From assembly GCF_002234675.1 (NCBI RefSeq), contig NC_019876.2, positions 18,917,354-18,981,353 of the forward strand: a stretch of DNA of 64,000 bases, given 5' to 3'. Shown piece after piece: positions 53,239-63,783 of this stretch. The notes beneath the pieces are model-generated. The model was not told where the DNA came from. It was given only the letters and a program-made list of their open reading frames with translations, and did not search any database. A program made the translations under genes and the position numbers. How positions within the stretch are numbered: position 1 is the stretch's first letter; the number at the start of each line of letters is the position of its first letter. This DNA is from Oryzias latipes. Its lineage: Eukaryota; Chordata; Actinopteri; Beloniformes; Adrianichthyidae.

Positions 53239-56067
53239 CTGAAACAGGTACAAATATTAACACTGTCTTTTTTTTTTTTTGTCATCATTTACTGATTTCC
53301 GCACCTCCCAATGAGCAGCTCCTGTTGCCACAGTGAAGGCTGATGGGTACGTCAGGATCTCAGCACCGCTTCTTTGCAGAGCGAGTGATAATTCAGAAAA
53401 CCTCAGATCATAGCAAATACCTAAGCCCACCTTTGCAACACAAACAAGACCAGGAAAAAGCAAAACATTAAGAAATACTCCAGGTCAAGAAACCTCATAT
53501 GTAAATAGATAAAAAATATTTGAAATATTCTCTTTTACTTCATTTAGTAGTTGAGCAAAAACAGACTGTTTAAGGTAAAAAGTAATGTTTTTCTGCAATA
53601 AAATTCAGTCTTGTCCAAAGTCATCTCTTTGAATGCACCTTGCCAATTGGAGTCTGCACTGGGGATACAAGTGAAGGTCCAGGGAGCGTGAAGTCACTTT
53701 CCATGAGGGATATTCCTTTTTCTGGCAGCTTCACATCAAACAAATGTGACTTCCTGTACACTGAAACGATGTCTCCTGCAATTACAGTTCACTGGTATGA
53801 CTATGTACCCAGAACAAAATGTAAACAGTTTGTCTTACAAATTAGTGGACAAAAAAACTTTTTTTTAAATACATAACCTTTGTTGTTGATAATGATGTGA
53901 CTGTTGTAAATGCGTTTTTCACGTTCCCACTCGGGCCCTTGTTCGTGAAATCCTCCCAGAGACAGCCACACATCTAACTGCCTAGTTTAAAGAAAAGTTA
54001 CAAAGGTATAATAAAGAAAGATGAATTTGAATTTAGTTTTGTTACTCTTTAGAAAAATGTCACTAAGGCAAAATGTTAGATTTTTCTTAATGATTTGTTC
54101 TGGTAAAACAATAAATACCATATAGACAATACTGAAGTGTTTTGTGATTTGTGTGTCTGTTAAAATCGAGAATTCTGGTAGAAAAAAAAACGTCTTTGGA
54201 ATGTGAGAACTACATGTGTGTCACTTCTAGTTTACATTTGTTTGTATTTGTTGCCTTTTTTTCTAATAAATACCTTTTTCCACATTTCTATTGAGAGCAT
54301 AGGTTTGGTTTTGTTTAAATTAGTAATGTTTGTGGTAGTATGGCCTATATTTTTACTTTTAGACATATTGGTCAGATAGGAACAGTTATTTAACATCATA
54401 TTTGTGCAGCAAAGGAAAATAGACAACGGAAAAACAAAGAAAATGATTAAAGTAGACCCAAAAGTTCGAGCTTGAGCCTGTGATGGAATAATAAATGGTG
54501 CTTTATGTAATAAGAGATGATAATCTGACTGTCTCAATCTTCTAGAGTATACAGTTTTAACATTACCACAAGAGAAGGCTGGCTTAGCATTAATTCGTTT
54601 TTTGTGACTAATCGAACAGTTGAAAATATCAAATGTGTATAAAATAACAAGCTTATCTGAAATGCGAAATTTTAAGTAACTATGCAGCTTACAATTATTC
54701 TTACATGTGTGGTTTTAAGTGTGCTTTTATCCTGGTAGTTGGGTGAACTTAAGTTTGTATTTTTAAAAGGCTGATGTTATTCGCACCTATTTACATGCGA
54801 CCAAGCACATAAATGGATGGAAATTCACGTTGGCCACACGTAATATGTAAGGCAAAGATGCACATTGCCAGCACATATTTTAAGTGTGCCCAAGGCTAAA
54901 TGTTGTTGTTGGTCACACATATTTGAAGTTAATGTTAAATTTAGGGTCCCATTAGCTGTCACTCACCTAGATGTGTAAAATTTGTTCTCCACAATTGACC
55001 CATCAGCTAGGAGAGCGGTGAGCTGCAGACCAAGCTGCGCTCAGGAACCATTCGGTGGTTTAATCTAACTCTATCATCAATGCTAACCCTAACCCTCCTC
55101 CGGGTCCGTGCAACCAAGAAAAACGTTTAATACTGGCCGTACATATTTAAAAAAAAATTCTTGTGAATAGTCACTTTCTTTTGTGGGAGCAAGGCTTTTC
55201 TGTTGTATTTAGCCCGGAGGTATCTTGTACAATAAATGCTCCTTAAATCAACATTTTTAATATTTTGCACTGCTTGAGATGTATTACTTGGTTGTACTAG
55301 TCTGAAAGATAAATGAGTATTGCTGAAAACTTAAACAGTTACAACCTTCAGTTAAAACTACTCTAAATGTAACCTTACTCAAAATTTTACTTGCTTGCAC
55401 TACACAATTTGTCCTCATTTTTACAATGTTTACATTTGATTATAGAAGGTTTAAATTGACCTTGCCACTTTGATGTATCCAGCTATTGTGTCTCCTGCCA
55501 AACTTTCTGAGAGCGATAAAGTTTCTTCTCGACTTGAACCAATGTAGTCAAATCCCTCAGGCAGGAAGGCCATGGAGGCTCCTTTCTCCTTAGCTTCCTC
55601 CACCAGCTTTTTACAGATGGAGAAGTTGGCCTCTTTGTTGGGGGTAGCTGTCAACTGACATATCGCAGCCAGAGGAGGAGGTGATGTGGACATCCTGCAC
55701 AGATTGTTGCACGTCATTGATTATATTGTGGAGAACAGGAGCACAAATTAGAAAAAATAAAAAAAACATCCTTAGGCCTTTCCTTACTATGTTCGTCTAC
55801 ACTTTTGTTTGTTTGTATTTGCAAACAACAGTTGCTGTGAATAGGTCATGTCAACATAAACACAGAATAATATTTATAAAAAAAGAAGTCATTTCTACTT
55901 TTATTATATGTATTTATAAACTGTGAAACAAAGCAAACACAGATATAGCATAACACGTTTCATTGTCCCAGTAACAAGCATACCTACTTTAGCTGCGTGG
56001 TTTTGTGTCTCAGTCTTGCTAAAGACGCCAAATGCTTGGCACACGATCCCAAAACCCAACTGAACAT
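52978..56067 (-). CDS. NIT1: NIT1: nitrilase homolog 1, deaminated-glutathione amidase (whole gene)
   Basis: This is a nitrilase-superfamily (branch 10) amidase that hydrolyses deaminated glutathione, a side product of transaminases, in cytosol and mitochondria. Six exons (80+234+104+137+126+261 nt) join to 314 codons with consistent phases: 55988-56067, 55461-55694, 53878-53981, 53639-53775, 53305-53430, 52978-53238. The catalytic triad is intact: Glu73 (AFLPEGFDY), Lys148 (VYRKSHLFD) and Cys191 (GLGICYDLRFSE). Exon 1 encodes MFSWVLGSCAKHLASLARLR, basic and without acids, as expected for a mitochondrial presequence. Met28 starts the second exon and could give a cytosolic form. The 313 aa length is close to mammalian NIT1. 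There is no Fhit domain, unlike the invertebrate NitFhit fusion. Confidence 0.96.
53305..53430 (-). CDS. NIT1: NIT1 exon 5 (catalytic Cys)
   Basis: Acceptor TGCAAAG, 126 nt (42 codons), donor GTGCGG. It encodes VGLGICYDLRFSELSLALQR and AEILTYPSAFTVATGAAHWE. The cysteine in GICYDLRF is the nucleophile. Confidence 0.96.
53639..53775 (-). CDS. NIT1: NIT1 exon 4 (catalytic Lys)
   Basis: Acceptor ATTGCAG, 137 nt, donor GTGCAT. It encodes DIVSVYRKSHLFDVKLPEKG and GPSLVSPVQTPIGK. The lysine in YRKSHLFD is the second catalytic residue. Confidence 0.95.
53878..53981 (-). CDS. NIT1: NIT1 exon 3
   Basis: Acceptor AAACTAG, 104 nt, and a weak donor GTTATG. It encodes QLDVWLSLGGFHEQGPEWER and KRIYNSHIIINNK, the conserved LSLGGFHE block of nitrilases. 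Confidence 0.94.
55461..55694 (-). CDS. NIT1: NIT1 exon 2 (catalytic Glu)
   Basis: Acceptor CTGTGCAG, 234 nt, donor GTCAAT. It encodes MSTSPPPLAAICQLTATPNK and AFLPEGFDYIGSSREETLSL, including the catalytic glutamate. The internal ATG immediately at the exon start is a possible cytosolic-form start. Confidence 0.95.
55988..56067 (-). CDS. NIT1: NIT1 exon 1 (presequence-like N terminus)
   Basis: ATG at 56067; 26 codons plus two nucleotides. The donor used must be GTAGGT at 55987. A second GT four bases later would leave an in-frame TAG, so the phase decides the junction. The peptide is Arg/Lys/Ser/Leu-rich, consistent with mitochondrial targeting. The start is supported only by phase and composition. 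Confidence 0.8.
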
Positions 56068-56962
56068 TGATCCCGGGAACCGTCAACTTCCCTGTTTAAC
56101 CCATTTTAGTTATTGGTTATCTATGTTTAGCTCGTGTTAGTGTAACATTAACATTTGCTCTCATTCTCAGCGGCAGAAGGTTGACAAAACACTCTTCTTC
56201 TCTGCAGTTAACGTGTAGCTAGAAACAAGTGTTTGGCACACTGCTTCCACCTACTGGACATATCTGTGCACTGCTTCCTTACACGAAGGAAGAATCGATT
56301 TAGAATAAATAAATGACACGATTCATTAAAAAATAATCTATTTACGATATGAAGTATTGTAAGAAGTAAAGAGAAAAATCACAAGTGTTTGAAATACAAC
56401 AATATATAGAGATATTTAAAAAAAGTTTTTGGTATTTCATTTTATTTTTAAATGAAAGACTTTTTTTAAAAATACATACAGAAAAGGTTGGTTAATATTA
56501 TACCAGAAGCTGTTTGCTATCACACTGTGGCAACAATCACATAGGGTCAAATTGTTATGCAGCGAAGTGATATACATTTGGTCTCTACAGGAAAAAGTTG
56601 AACATTTTAGCTGAAAATGAAAAAATAAATAAATAAAACAGTTAGACTACCCAAAGCTTTTGAAATGATCATTTCTAATTAGCAGAAACTTTTTAAAATT
56701 AGAAATGCCTTTCTTTCTTTAAATTTTATGTCATTGTAGCATGTCAGGCTGATTATTCTGTTAAAAGAAGTTAAACTGTTTTATCCTTTGATTTGTTCGA
56801 GGGAAAATGTTTACATGTTACACTTGTGTACTCTACTTGGATTTTATGGTAAAACATGTGCAAAATAATAATAATAATAATGCATTTTAGTTTCTAATTG
56901 GCCAATGCACAATCTAGTGAAACCCCGTGGTAGAAATCAATTGTTAGCTGATCAAATAAGCC

Positions 56963-57062
56963 TTTACTTACTTACTTACTTACTTACTAACTTACCCACT
57001 TACTTACTTACTTACTTACTTATTTACTTATTTACTTATTTACTTATTTACTTATTTACTTA

Positions 57063-57147
<85 letters not shown>
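56963..57147. repeat. (CTTA)n tetranucleotide microsatellite
   Basis: About 185 bp of CTTA repeats with a TTTA variant block in the middle (57020-57070). It lies between the NIT1 and PFDN2 starts. Confidence 0.97.
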
Positions 57148-57148
<1 letters not shown>

Positions 57149-57215
57149 GTTGTGGGGGGCAGATAGAAATTTAACTTGTTTCCCATTTTAAAAAAAAGGA
57201 TCAATTTGATCTTAG

Positions 57216-57632
57216 TGCTGTGTCCGAATTTCCAACCTAATCACCAACTACTAAAAACGATATAGTGTCGTGGGTTTTAAAAGCAATTAGGACACCATCC
57301 TCACTATTTTTTTTCTTTTTTTAAAACGGGAAATATAACGTTACCGATTTCACGAAGTGAAAATCTGATCAATACATACTCCGTCGTAAATACAAGCAAT
57401 TTACAACAACTATTTATTAATTCATTGCGTACTTGAAATAAAAAAAATATTGATTGTTTAAAAAAAAGCATTTCAACACATTGTTTTCGCAAAAAATGTT
57501 CAAAACGCAATGCATTGTCATTGATCTATGTTGGCCAATTTAATGAGCGTCGATGCACACTGGTTAATTTGCAGAGACTTCCGAGAAATTTCTTAGGAAC
57601 TGGATTTTGAAATTGTAGATTCGGACAGCATT
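57216..57632. mobile_element. MITE in the NIT1/PFDN2 intergenic region
   Basis: Left TGCTGTGTCCGAATTT and right GATTCGGACAGCA are inverted. The interior has GTGCACTGTGTAGTGAGT-type sequence just to the right. It resembles a common fish MITE. Confidence 0.55.
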
Positions 57633-57782
57633 ACAAAATTGCGAACGCACTGTATAGTGCACTGTGTAGTGAGTGGTAAAGGAATTTAGAGATGTATTTT
57701 TACACAGGCAGTCATGAGACTGCCTCTGCCTGTGAAAAAAAACTTTCACATGGGTCGGGTCCTTCAAGTGCACTCTATCAAG

Positions 57783-57860
57783 ATGGCAGCCAACAGCAGC
57801 ACGTTCAGCAAATCGAGCAGCAGCGCGGCTGGAAAACAGCCCGCGCAGTCAGCCGAACAG
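57783..57860 (+). CDS. PFDN2: PFDN2 exon 1
   Basis: 26 codons, MAANSSTFSKSSSSAAGKQP then AQSAEQ, with donor GTATCC. The low-complexity serine-rich N terminus is normal for this subunit. SAEQ at the junction is conserved. Confidence 0.95.
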
Positions 57861-60800
57861 GTATCCTATTGAGTAGCGGAGTCTTTTGTCTCGGTACTCC
57901 TGAGATTGTGACATATTATTCGTATATATTCAGCAGAAAGTAACTAAACCGACGTACAGCCAGTCAGCGCTAACGTTAGCTTCCCCGTGGCCACAGAAGT
58001 GTCTTGCAGTCAGACCCATGCGAGGGGAAAGAAATTGTGAGCATGAAATTAGGTCCAATTTGTGCTATTTGCACATCATGGAATGGGATAACGTCAAAGA
58101 TAAACTAAAGGTACACCATTCTGTATGTGGGTGGTGTGGCCCTCAGAATGGGTCTGACAGAGCATGATGATGCTATTTTTACTACTCAGACAGTCAACAA
58201 CTATGCACAGCTCAAGGGCTACGGAAGCCTTTCATATAAGAAAAAAACTGTTTCAACACGTTGCCAAATTATTAGTATAAAGCGACGTCTTAGTGATAGA
58301 CAATAACATGTAGACACACTATAGGAACAAATTAGCATAAAAATGGCAAATGTTGAAATGTATTAATCTTTATTCGATGTTTGTTGAAAAATAACATTAA
58401 AAATACATATGAACTTCAAAAAATTTTGGGGTCAAAATTAAATATTTTCATACAGGTTCAAAGAATACTGTGAATTAAGTCATATTAGGAAGTCATATTC
58501 TAAGTTATAAATTGCTCTTGATTGAAAAAAGAAAGTAAAGCTAAAAAAAATGGTACATACATTATATATAAAAAAAGTAAAACAATTTGAAATCATTAAC
58601 ATGGAGAAGGTTATGCATTTGGTCTGCTTAAATTGAACCAGAGTTCACTTTAAGGTCTGGGACCTTGACCCATCTTTGCAGGTGGTCTTGGTTAATTTCC
58701 AATCAGATTGAGCTCGGGTTCGCTCTAAGATTCCTCAATCTGAATACCACTGAACCTAAATGGCCACCATAGCTGACATAAACAGAGTAGGAATGTGGCT
58801 ACAGATGAGCCGCGGACAAATAAGCAATTATTATCGTGTTATCAAACAGAAAAAAAGAGTTCAAGTGTTTATTTGTTAGAACGTTTATTTTAACATTGCT
58901 GAAAAGGCTACTTGCATGCTTTTCTGTATCTTGTTACGCGGCATTCGCCTGTGGCATGACTAAAAGCTATATTATAGTTTCCTTAACAGAATTCTCTAAA
59001 AACAATGCCCTAAAACCACAATGATGAGACACAGCAACTCATTGAAATGTGGTCAGATGAATGCAGGCTAATTAAAATCATTTTTAATGGGAAACACATT
59101 GTATCTCACTGCAGGCTGAAATGACACAATTCTGATTGTTTTTTGCCCCTATGCGACCTGTATCTGATCTTTTCATGACAGTCTGAACGACACAGATCCG
59201 ATCTTTTCAAATGCGACCCAGGCCACTTGCGTATGTGGTCCTGAATCCGATATGTATCCGATCATTTCAAATGCGACCTCCGTCTGAACGTCCAGGCCAC
59301 ATGAATCCGACCCGTACGTCATTGATACGCTGCAAACATCATCATTTTTCGTTGAAGTAGGCGGGAACAAGAACATAAACATCAACCAATGGCGGACGAT
59401 GCTGCTGAGACCAGTCAGTGGAAGGGAAGCGAAGTCACCGATTTGATTAATATTTGTGGTGACGGCTCTATTCAGGCCAAACTCCAGGGCTCTTTATCGC
59501 AACCATGCGGTTGCCCCTCAGAGAGGAGAGAGCGTGGCAGCCTACTCATACCCGACGTCTCGTCATCAATGCAGTTACTAGCATGCTCTGAGTTAAAGCA
59601 CACACAGCACGTCTCCTTGCCACTGACCGCTTCGCAGCATGCCTTTGCCGTACCAAAGTAACAAATAAAAAGGCTTGTTCCCGACGTTCAAAACTGATAA
59701 TCGAAAAAAATATAAAATTTTAATAATTTAACTGTTAAGCGGCACACGTCCACATTTCTCTTGTTTTGATCTGCCCTCGTAGTTCCTGGCCAATGACTGA
59801 AGAGATCTTTAGTCACATTGTTTTGTTTATAAGCTTTGGTCGCTAACAGAATGGGGCGCTTAACGCCAGTCTGATAAAGGCCTAACGCAAGGTTCGGAAC
59901 TCGGTCCGGAACAAATTAAGCGGACTGGATCAAAAGGGACTGGGTAAAAAAAAAAACTCTCTAAAGTCACAATTTCCTTTTAAGGTTTGGTAAGTTTATT
60001 CAGCCTGAAAGCCCCTCAGTCTGAAACAGCTTACATGCTTGTGTTGGGATCAGACGGATGCGTCAAATGTCATTGGTCTGCATTGATGCCAGCTTTGCGG
60101 TGATGTTTTCAGGTGGTTGCCACCTTTCAGAGGATGCGTCAGGAACAACGCAGCATGGCGTCTAAAGCTGCAGAGCTGGAGATGGACATCAATGAGCACA
60201 GGTTAGCAGCTGATGACTTCTCCTCTGAGAGCTTTTATAATACTCACTTTTTATGTTTGATTGTTAGCAGGACAGCTAATTGGATCATGTTGGTCTGTAG
60301 TTAAATTGACCTTTTTACTTTATATACATTAAACTTAAAAAAGAAAAACATCTTGTAACTCACCTCGTCACATAACTGGTAAGTGGTAAAAGAGTAATAA
60401 TTTTAATGTTTTTTTCTTTTTGTGTTCAGTTTAGTTATTGAAACTCTTAAGGAAGTGGACCCTTCTAGGAAATGCTATCGCCTGGTTGGAGGGGTTTTGG
60501 TAGAGAGGACGGTGAAAGAAGTTCTACCTGCTTTGGAAAACAACAAAGAACAGGTGAAAATAAACAAATAAAAGCTCTTTAACATTTATCACAGGAAGCT
60601 GTTTTTCAGGCTAATGGACATTAAAGTCTTACTCTGATCATCATTTGATTTATTTTAAAAACGTTCCCAGTGGCCTTATAAATATGACTATGCCGTTTTA
60701 GCCCAAATCGAGAAACGTGTCTTTTTCTAGGAAATTGTTTTTTGTAGCGCGGCTGGAGTTTGTTAGAAATTCACCTCTAAATTGTGGGGAGGACCAATAG

Positions 60801-62282
60801 GGCAGAGCAAACACCCCCCCCCCCCCCCCCCCCCCCCCATCCAGTCACCCATAACAGAGCTATCTGTTAACATTCTCTCCCGCTAGCTTACAGCCCCTCA
60901 CAACCTCAACCTAACATGACACCACAAATGGTGAGCAATATTGGAGCCATTCAGCTACCCAGTTTTGAGCCAGGTGACCGCTCAGATGAGGAAAACAAAG
61001 ATGTACATGGATCTATTTGTCTACAAGTTGATGTATAAGAATGGAGCAGAGCAGAGTGTTTGTGGCTCACCCAGTGTATTTTCTACGTCACAAATATGCT
61101 CTTTTTCAAATTGAATTTCTTTGTCTGCTCCTGATTTATAAAAACTTGAATAAAGAAACTAAACTGCAATTCTAACCTACCGGTAATTTTTTTTTGATTT
61201 GCCCGAAATTTGGGTCGGCACAGGCACAGCCAGCTTCTTACTCAGAGGGAGAACGTTCACCGAATGCACACACACACACACACACAGACAGACCCCGCCC
61301 CTTCCCACCAGTCACCAGCCCACCGTTGATTGACATACACTGTGGTCCAGCAACTGGCAGAACGAGGGGGGCGCCAGCCACCCGCAGCTCTGCGCACGTG
61401 TCGTGAATGTAATCTTCCCTCCGCAAGCCCGCATCTATTTTGTTTAGGTATCCCCGATATGGAGCAGCAAGAAGTCAAGGATAAACTTCAGACAGGGGAA
61501 CTGAAAAGGCAAACACGCACTGCAGCGGCTGCAGTATTTCTCCGCGTAATGAAGCGAGTGCGCATCAAGATCTCTCTTTCACTCTCTTTGTCTGGCCTCT
61601 TATTCTGTGTTCCAGCGTTATTTCGTTGTGTAAATGCATTTATCATGATCATAAAAATATGTAAATTATTTTAACTTTAAGAAATCTGGCGTTTTTTTTC
61701 TGTCAAAAATACTATGGGATAAATTGAAATTTCGGGTTTGCTTCGGGTTCAGGCCTGCAAATCAAGTTAATTGGTCGGGTTCGTACCGGGTTCGCCTTTA
61801 ATGCCCGCGGGCCTGTGTCGGGTTGGGCTGGATTTTTTAGGCCCGATCTTACCTCTAGTTCCAATCAAGTCACTCTGAACAACAGAATCCTGTGATAACA
61901 TTACCCTGGAAATCTTTACAGACATTGATTTTATTCTATTTTTTATTTGCTTTATAAATACTTTCTTAGAAATTATATTTTTGATGTACATAAAATGATT
62001 TGAGTCTTAATAGTAAAATACCTATAATCTAGAATTTATTAAAACAAATTTCCCATTTATCTTTCTCTCTCCCAACAGATCTCCAAAGCAACTGAATCCA
62101 TCAATATACAGATGCAGGCAAAAGGCCGAGAACTGACAGAGTACAGGGAACGCTACAACATCCGGCTGGTTGGAGAAGGAGAGGGAGAGGGAGAAGGAGA
62201 GGGTCAGGGCCAGTCAGGAGCATCCTCTAGAGACAGTGAAAGAGGAGGATCCAAAAGTGGAGCTGGAGTTCTGGTGTCATAG
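57783..62282 (+). CDS. PFDN2: PFDN2: prefoldin subunit 2 (whole gene)
   Basis: This is a beta-type subunit of the hexameric prefoldin co-chaperone that hands nascent actin and tubulin to the CCT chaperonin in the cytosol. It also appears in the R2TP/prefoldin-like complex. Four exons (78+89+124+204 nt; 57783-57860, 60113-60201, 60430-60553, 62079-62282) join to 165 codons. The 164 aa product compares with about 154 in mammals. The two coiled-coil arms are recognisable: FQRMRQEQRSMASKAAELEM and ATESINIQMQAKGRELTEYR. They flank the beta hairpin KCYRLVGGVLVERTVKEVLP. The C terminus SKSGAGVLVS matches the family. The extra length comes from a GEGEGEGEG tract. The start has a good Kozak context (A at -3, G at +4). 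Confidence 0.97.
58840..59945. mobile_element. Dispersed repeat with internal insertion, in PFDN2 intron 1
   Basis: It is homologous to 25085-25712 at both ends. The middle (about 59100-59700) is an unrelated repeat with repeated GATCTTTTCAAATGCGACC-type motifs at 59203 and 59262. Confidence 0.6.
60113..60201 (+). CDS. PFDN2: PFDN2 exon 2 (first coiled-coil arm)
   Basis: Acceptor TTTTCAG, 89 nt (29 codons + 2), donor GTTAGC. It encodes VVATFQRMRQEQRSMASKAA and ELEMDINEH. Confidence 0.96.
60430..60553 (+). CDS. PFDN2: PFDN2 exon 3 (beta hairpin)
   Basis: Acceptor TGTTCAG, 124 nt (1 + 41 codons), donor GTGAAA. It encodes LVIETLKEVDPSRKCYRLVG, GVLVERTVKEVLPALENNKE and Q. Confidence 0.96.
60621..61170. 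mobile_element. TTAA-flanked MITE family copy in PFDN2 intron 3
   Basis: It starts TTAAAGTCTTACTCTGATCA and carries CAATATTGGAGCCATTCAGC and GAATGGAGCAGAGCAGAGTG. It includes a run of 25 Cs (60814-60838) where other copies are shorter. The right end is truncated near 61170. Confidence 0.75.
61180..61860. mobile_element. hAT-like relic in PFDN2 intron 3
   Basis: It runs from TTTGCCCGAAATTTGGGTCG at the left to TTAGGCCCGATCTTACCTCT at the right, with GC-rich GGGTTCG-type repeats near the right end. A short frame (from about 61459) reads MEQQEVKDKLQTGELKRQTR, which looks like a transposase N-terminal remnant. Family not certain. Confidence 0.4.
62079..62282 (+). CDS. PFDN2: PFDN2 exon 4 (second coiled-coil arm, C terminus)
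   Basis: Acceptor CCCAACAG, 204 nt, to TAG at 62280-62282. It encodes ISKATESINIQMQAKGRELT, then EYRERYNIRLVGEGEGEGEG, and ends SKSGAGVLVS. Nucleotides 62172-62210 form an in-frame GGAGAG/GGAGAA repeat that encodes the Gly-Glu tract. Confidence 0.96.
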   Translation: MSKATESINIQMQAKGRELTEYRERYNIRLVGEGEGEGEGEGQGQSGASSRDSERGGSKSGAGVLVS

Positions 62283-62481
62283 TCTGTAATGATGAACAAT
62301 GTCAATAGGGTCATTTGATTTTTACATCACTGAAAAACTTAGTTTGAAGAAGGATTGGCTGGAATGTCAAATTGTTCTTCCTCTGTATGTCCATTTGTGA
62401 ATGCTAACATGTGTCATCTGAGGTTATTATGCATTTGCCTTTTCTCTTTTTGATGGCAAAAATACCGTCTTAAATTTCCTT

Positions 62482-62487
62482 ATTAAA
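62482..62487 (+). terminator. Candidate PFDN2 poly(A) signal
   Basis: An ATTAAA hexamer lies 200 nt after the stop codon, followed by a TG-rich stretch. It is the first common variant hexamer downstream. Its use is inferred. Confidence 0.4.
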
Positions 62488-62538
62488 TTTCAACGGCTGA
62501 AAACTTGCTTTACGGTGTTGCTTTGGAAGACTACAAAC

Positions 62539-63244
62539 TAGGGGTGTAATGATTTTAACAACGATCCGATTCATATCATAATTTGTGGTTGATGATGCAA
62601 TTTATAGTCGACATTGGTTCATTTTGAACATTCCAATACATTGACCTAAAATTGATCCAGAACATCTTTAGCCAAAAATTCAACCAGAGTGACTCAGGAA
62701 TAAATACCTGGGTGCTAAACAGTGCAGGTAATGTTTTCCCAATTCTTTGTCTTTCTTGCAAGAAAATCAAGTGTACATTAAATATTTGAACAAACAAAGA
62801 AGTATATAAGAATAAATGGAAAAATCCATTCATATTTTAGCTTCATAAAGTTCAGCCCACTCTTGTTTTCCCATCAACATAATACAAACAAAACATTATT
62901 AGAACATTCTACCACACTGTATGGTCAAGTTATTGCTAAACTCAAAGGGTTTCCACCCATTGGACTGGAATGATGGACTGATCTTTTTTTGCTGCCATCA
63001 GATGTGTGTTGTTTGCAGTGAAAGCACTTGGTTGATTTAAGGTTATAGTAAAATAAACCTACCATACCTGAATCCAAATGGTATTTTCCAAGATTGAATA
63101 TAATCAATTTATTTAATTTTTGACAGATTATATAATGGTATAGGTAAATTAAACTCTATTTACAACATACCTCAGATCGATCTGATTGGAATGTAGTAAT
63201 ACAAATCGATTTATTGATTAAGTCGATTCATTGTTACACCTCTA
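62539..63244. mobile_element. hAT-like MITE downstream of PFDN2
   Basis: Left TAGGGGTGTAATGATTTTAA and right CATTGTTACACCTCTA are inverted. Flanks CTACAAAC and TTACAAAT are a degenerate 8-bp duplication. It is related to 44270-45156. Confidence 0.65.
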
Positions 63245-63701
63245 TTACAAATTTTTTTTGCATGTATAATTTTTCAGCTGTTATAAATATCAGTTATTTT
63301 GAGGTGGATAAAATGTATTTCCTTCTAAAGGGGAAACAATAAAATTCAAACAAATTTAAAGGCATCTTGAATGATCAATGCAGGACATGACCTCATTACT
63401 TCAGAAATGTTACTTTTTCATGAGCAGAACCGTTTGTTGGAATTAGCAGACCATCACTACTGAAATCTGGCTGAGATTTTTTTTATATGTCCCCTTTCTA
63501 ATATCGTTTGAAATCTTCCATTGTTTTTGTACAGTAAAATAAATTGATTTACTACATCAAAATATGATATGTGTATTTTTCTCATTTGTTTGCTGTTGTG
63601 GGCAATGTTGCTAACGGAAGTAAGTTTGAAAACAGATTGGGCTCTGTAATTCATTATTAGTTCAGAAGTAAAATATTTCCAAAATGACCAGAAAAATCAA
63701 C

Positions 63702-63783
63702 CGACGAGGATGGGATTCGAACCCACGCGTGCAGAGCACAATGGATTAGCAGTCCATCGCCTTAACCACTCGGCCACCTCGTC
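63702..63783 (-). tRNA. tRNA-Ser (anticodon GCT)
   Basis: The minus strand gives an 82-nt class II tRNA. The 5' acceptor strand GACGAGG pairs with CCTCGTC at the 3' end. The A box is TGGCCGAGTGG, the anticodon loop is CTGCTAA, there is a long variable arm (TGTGCTCTGCACG), and the B box is GGTTCGAATCC. There is no intron and no encoded CCA. It lies 1.4 kb beyond PFDN2 and appears to be a genuine gene rather than a SINE head, because both stems are intact. Confidence 0.95.

Noticed and set aside
56905-57174. 89-codon Leu/Thr/Tyr repeat protein
   Set aside because: Translation of the CTTA microsatellite, with no sign of a gene.
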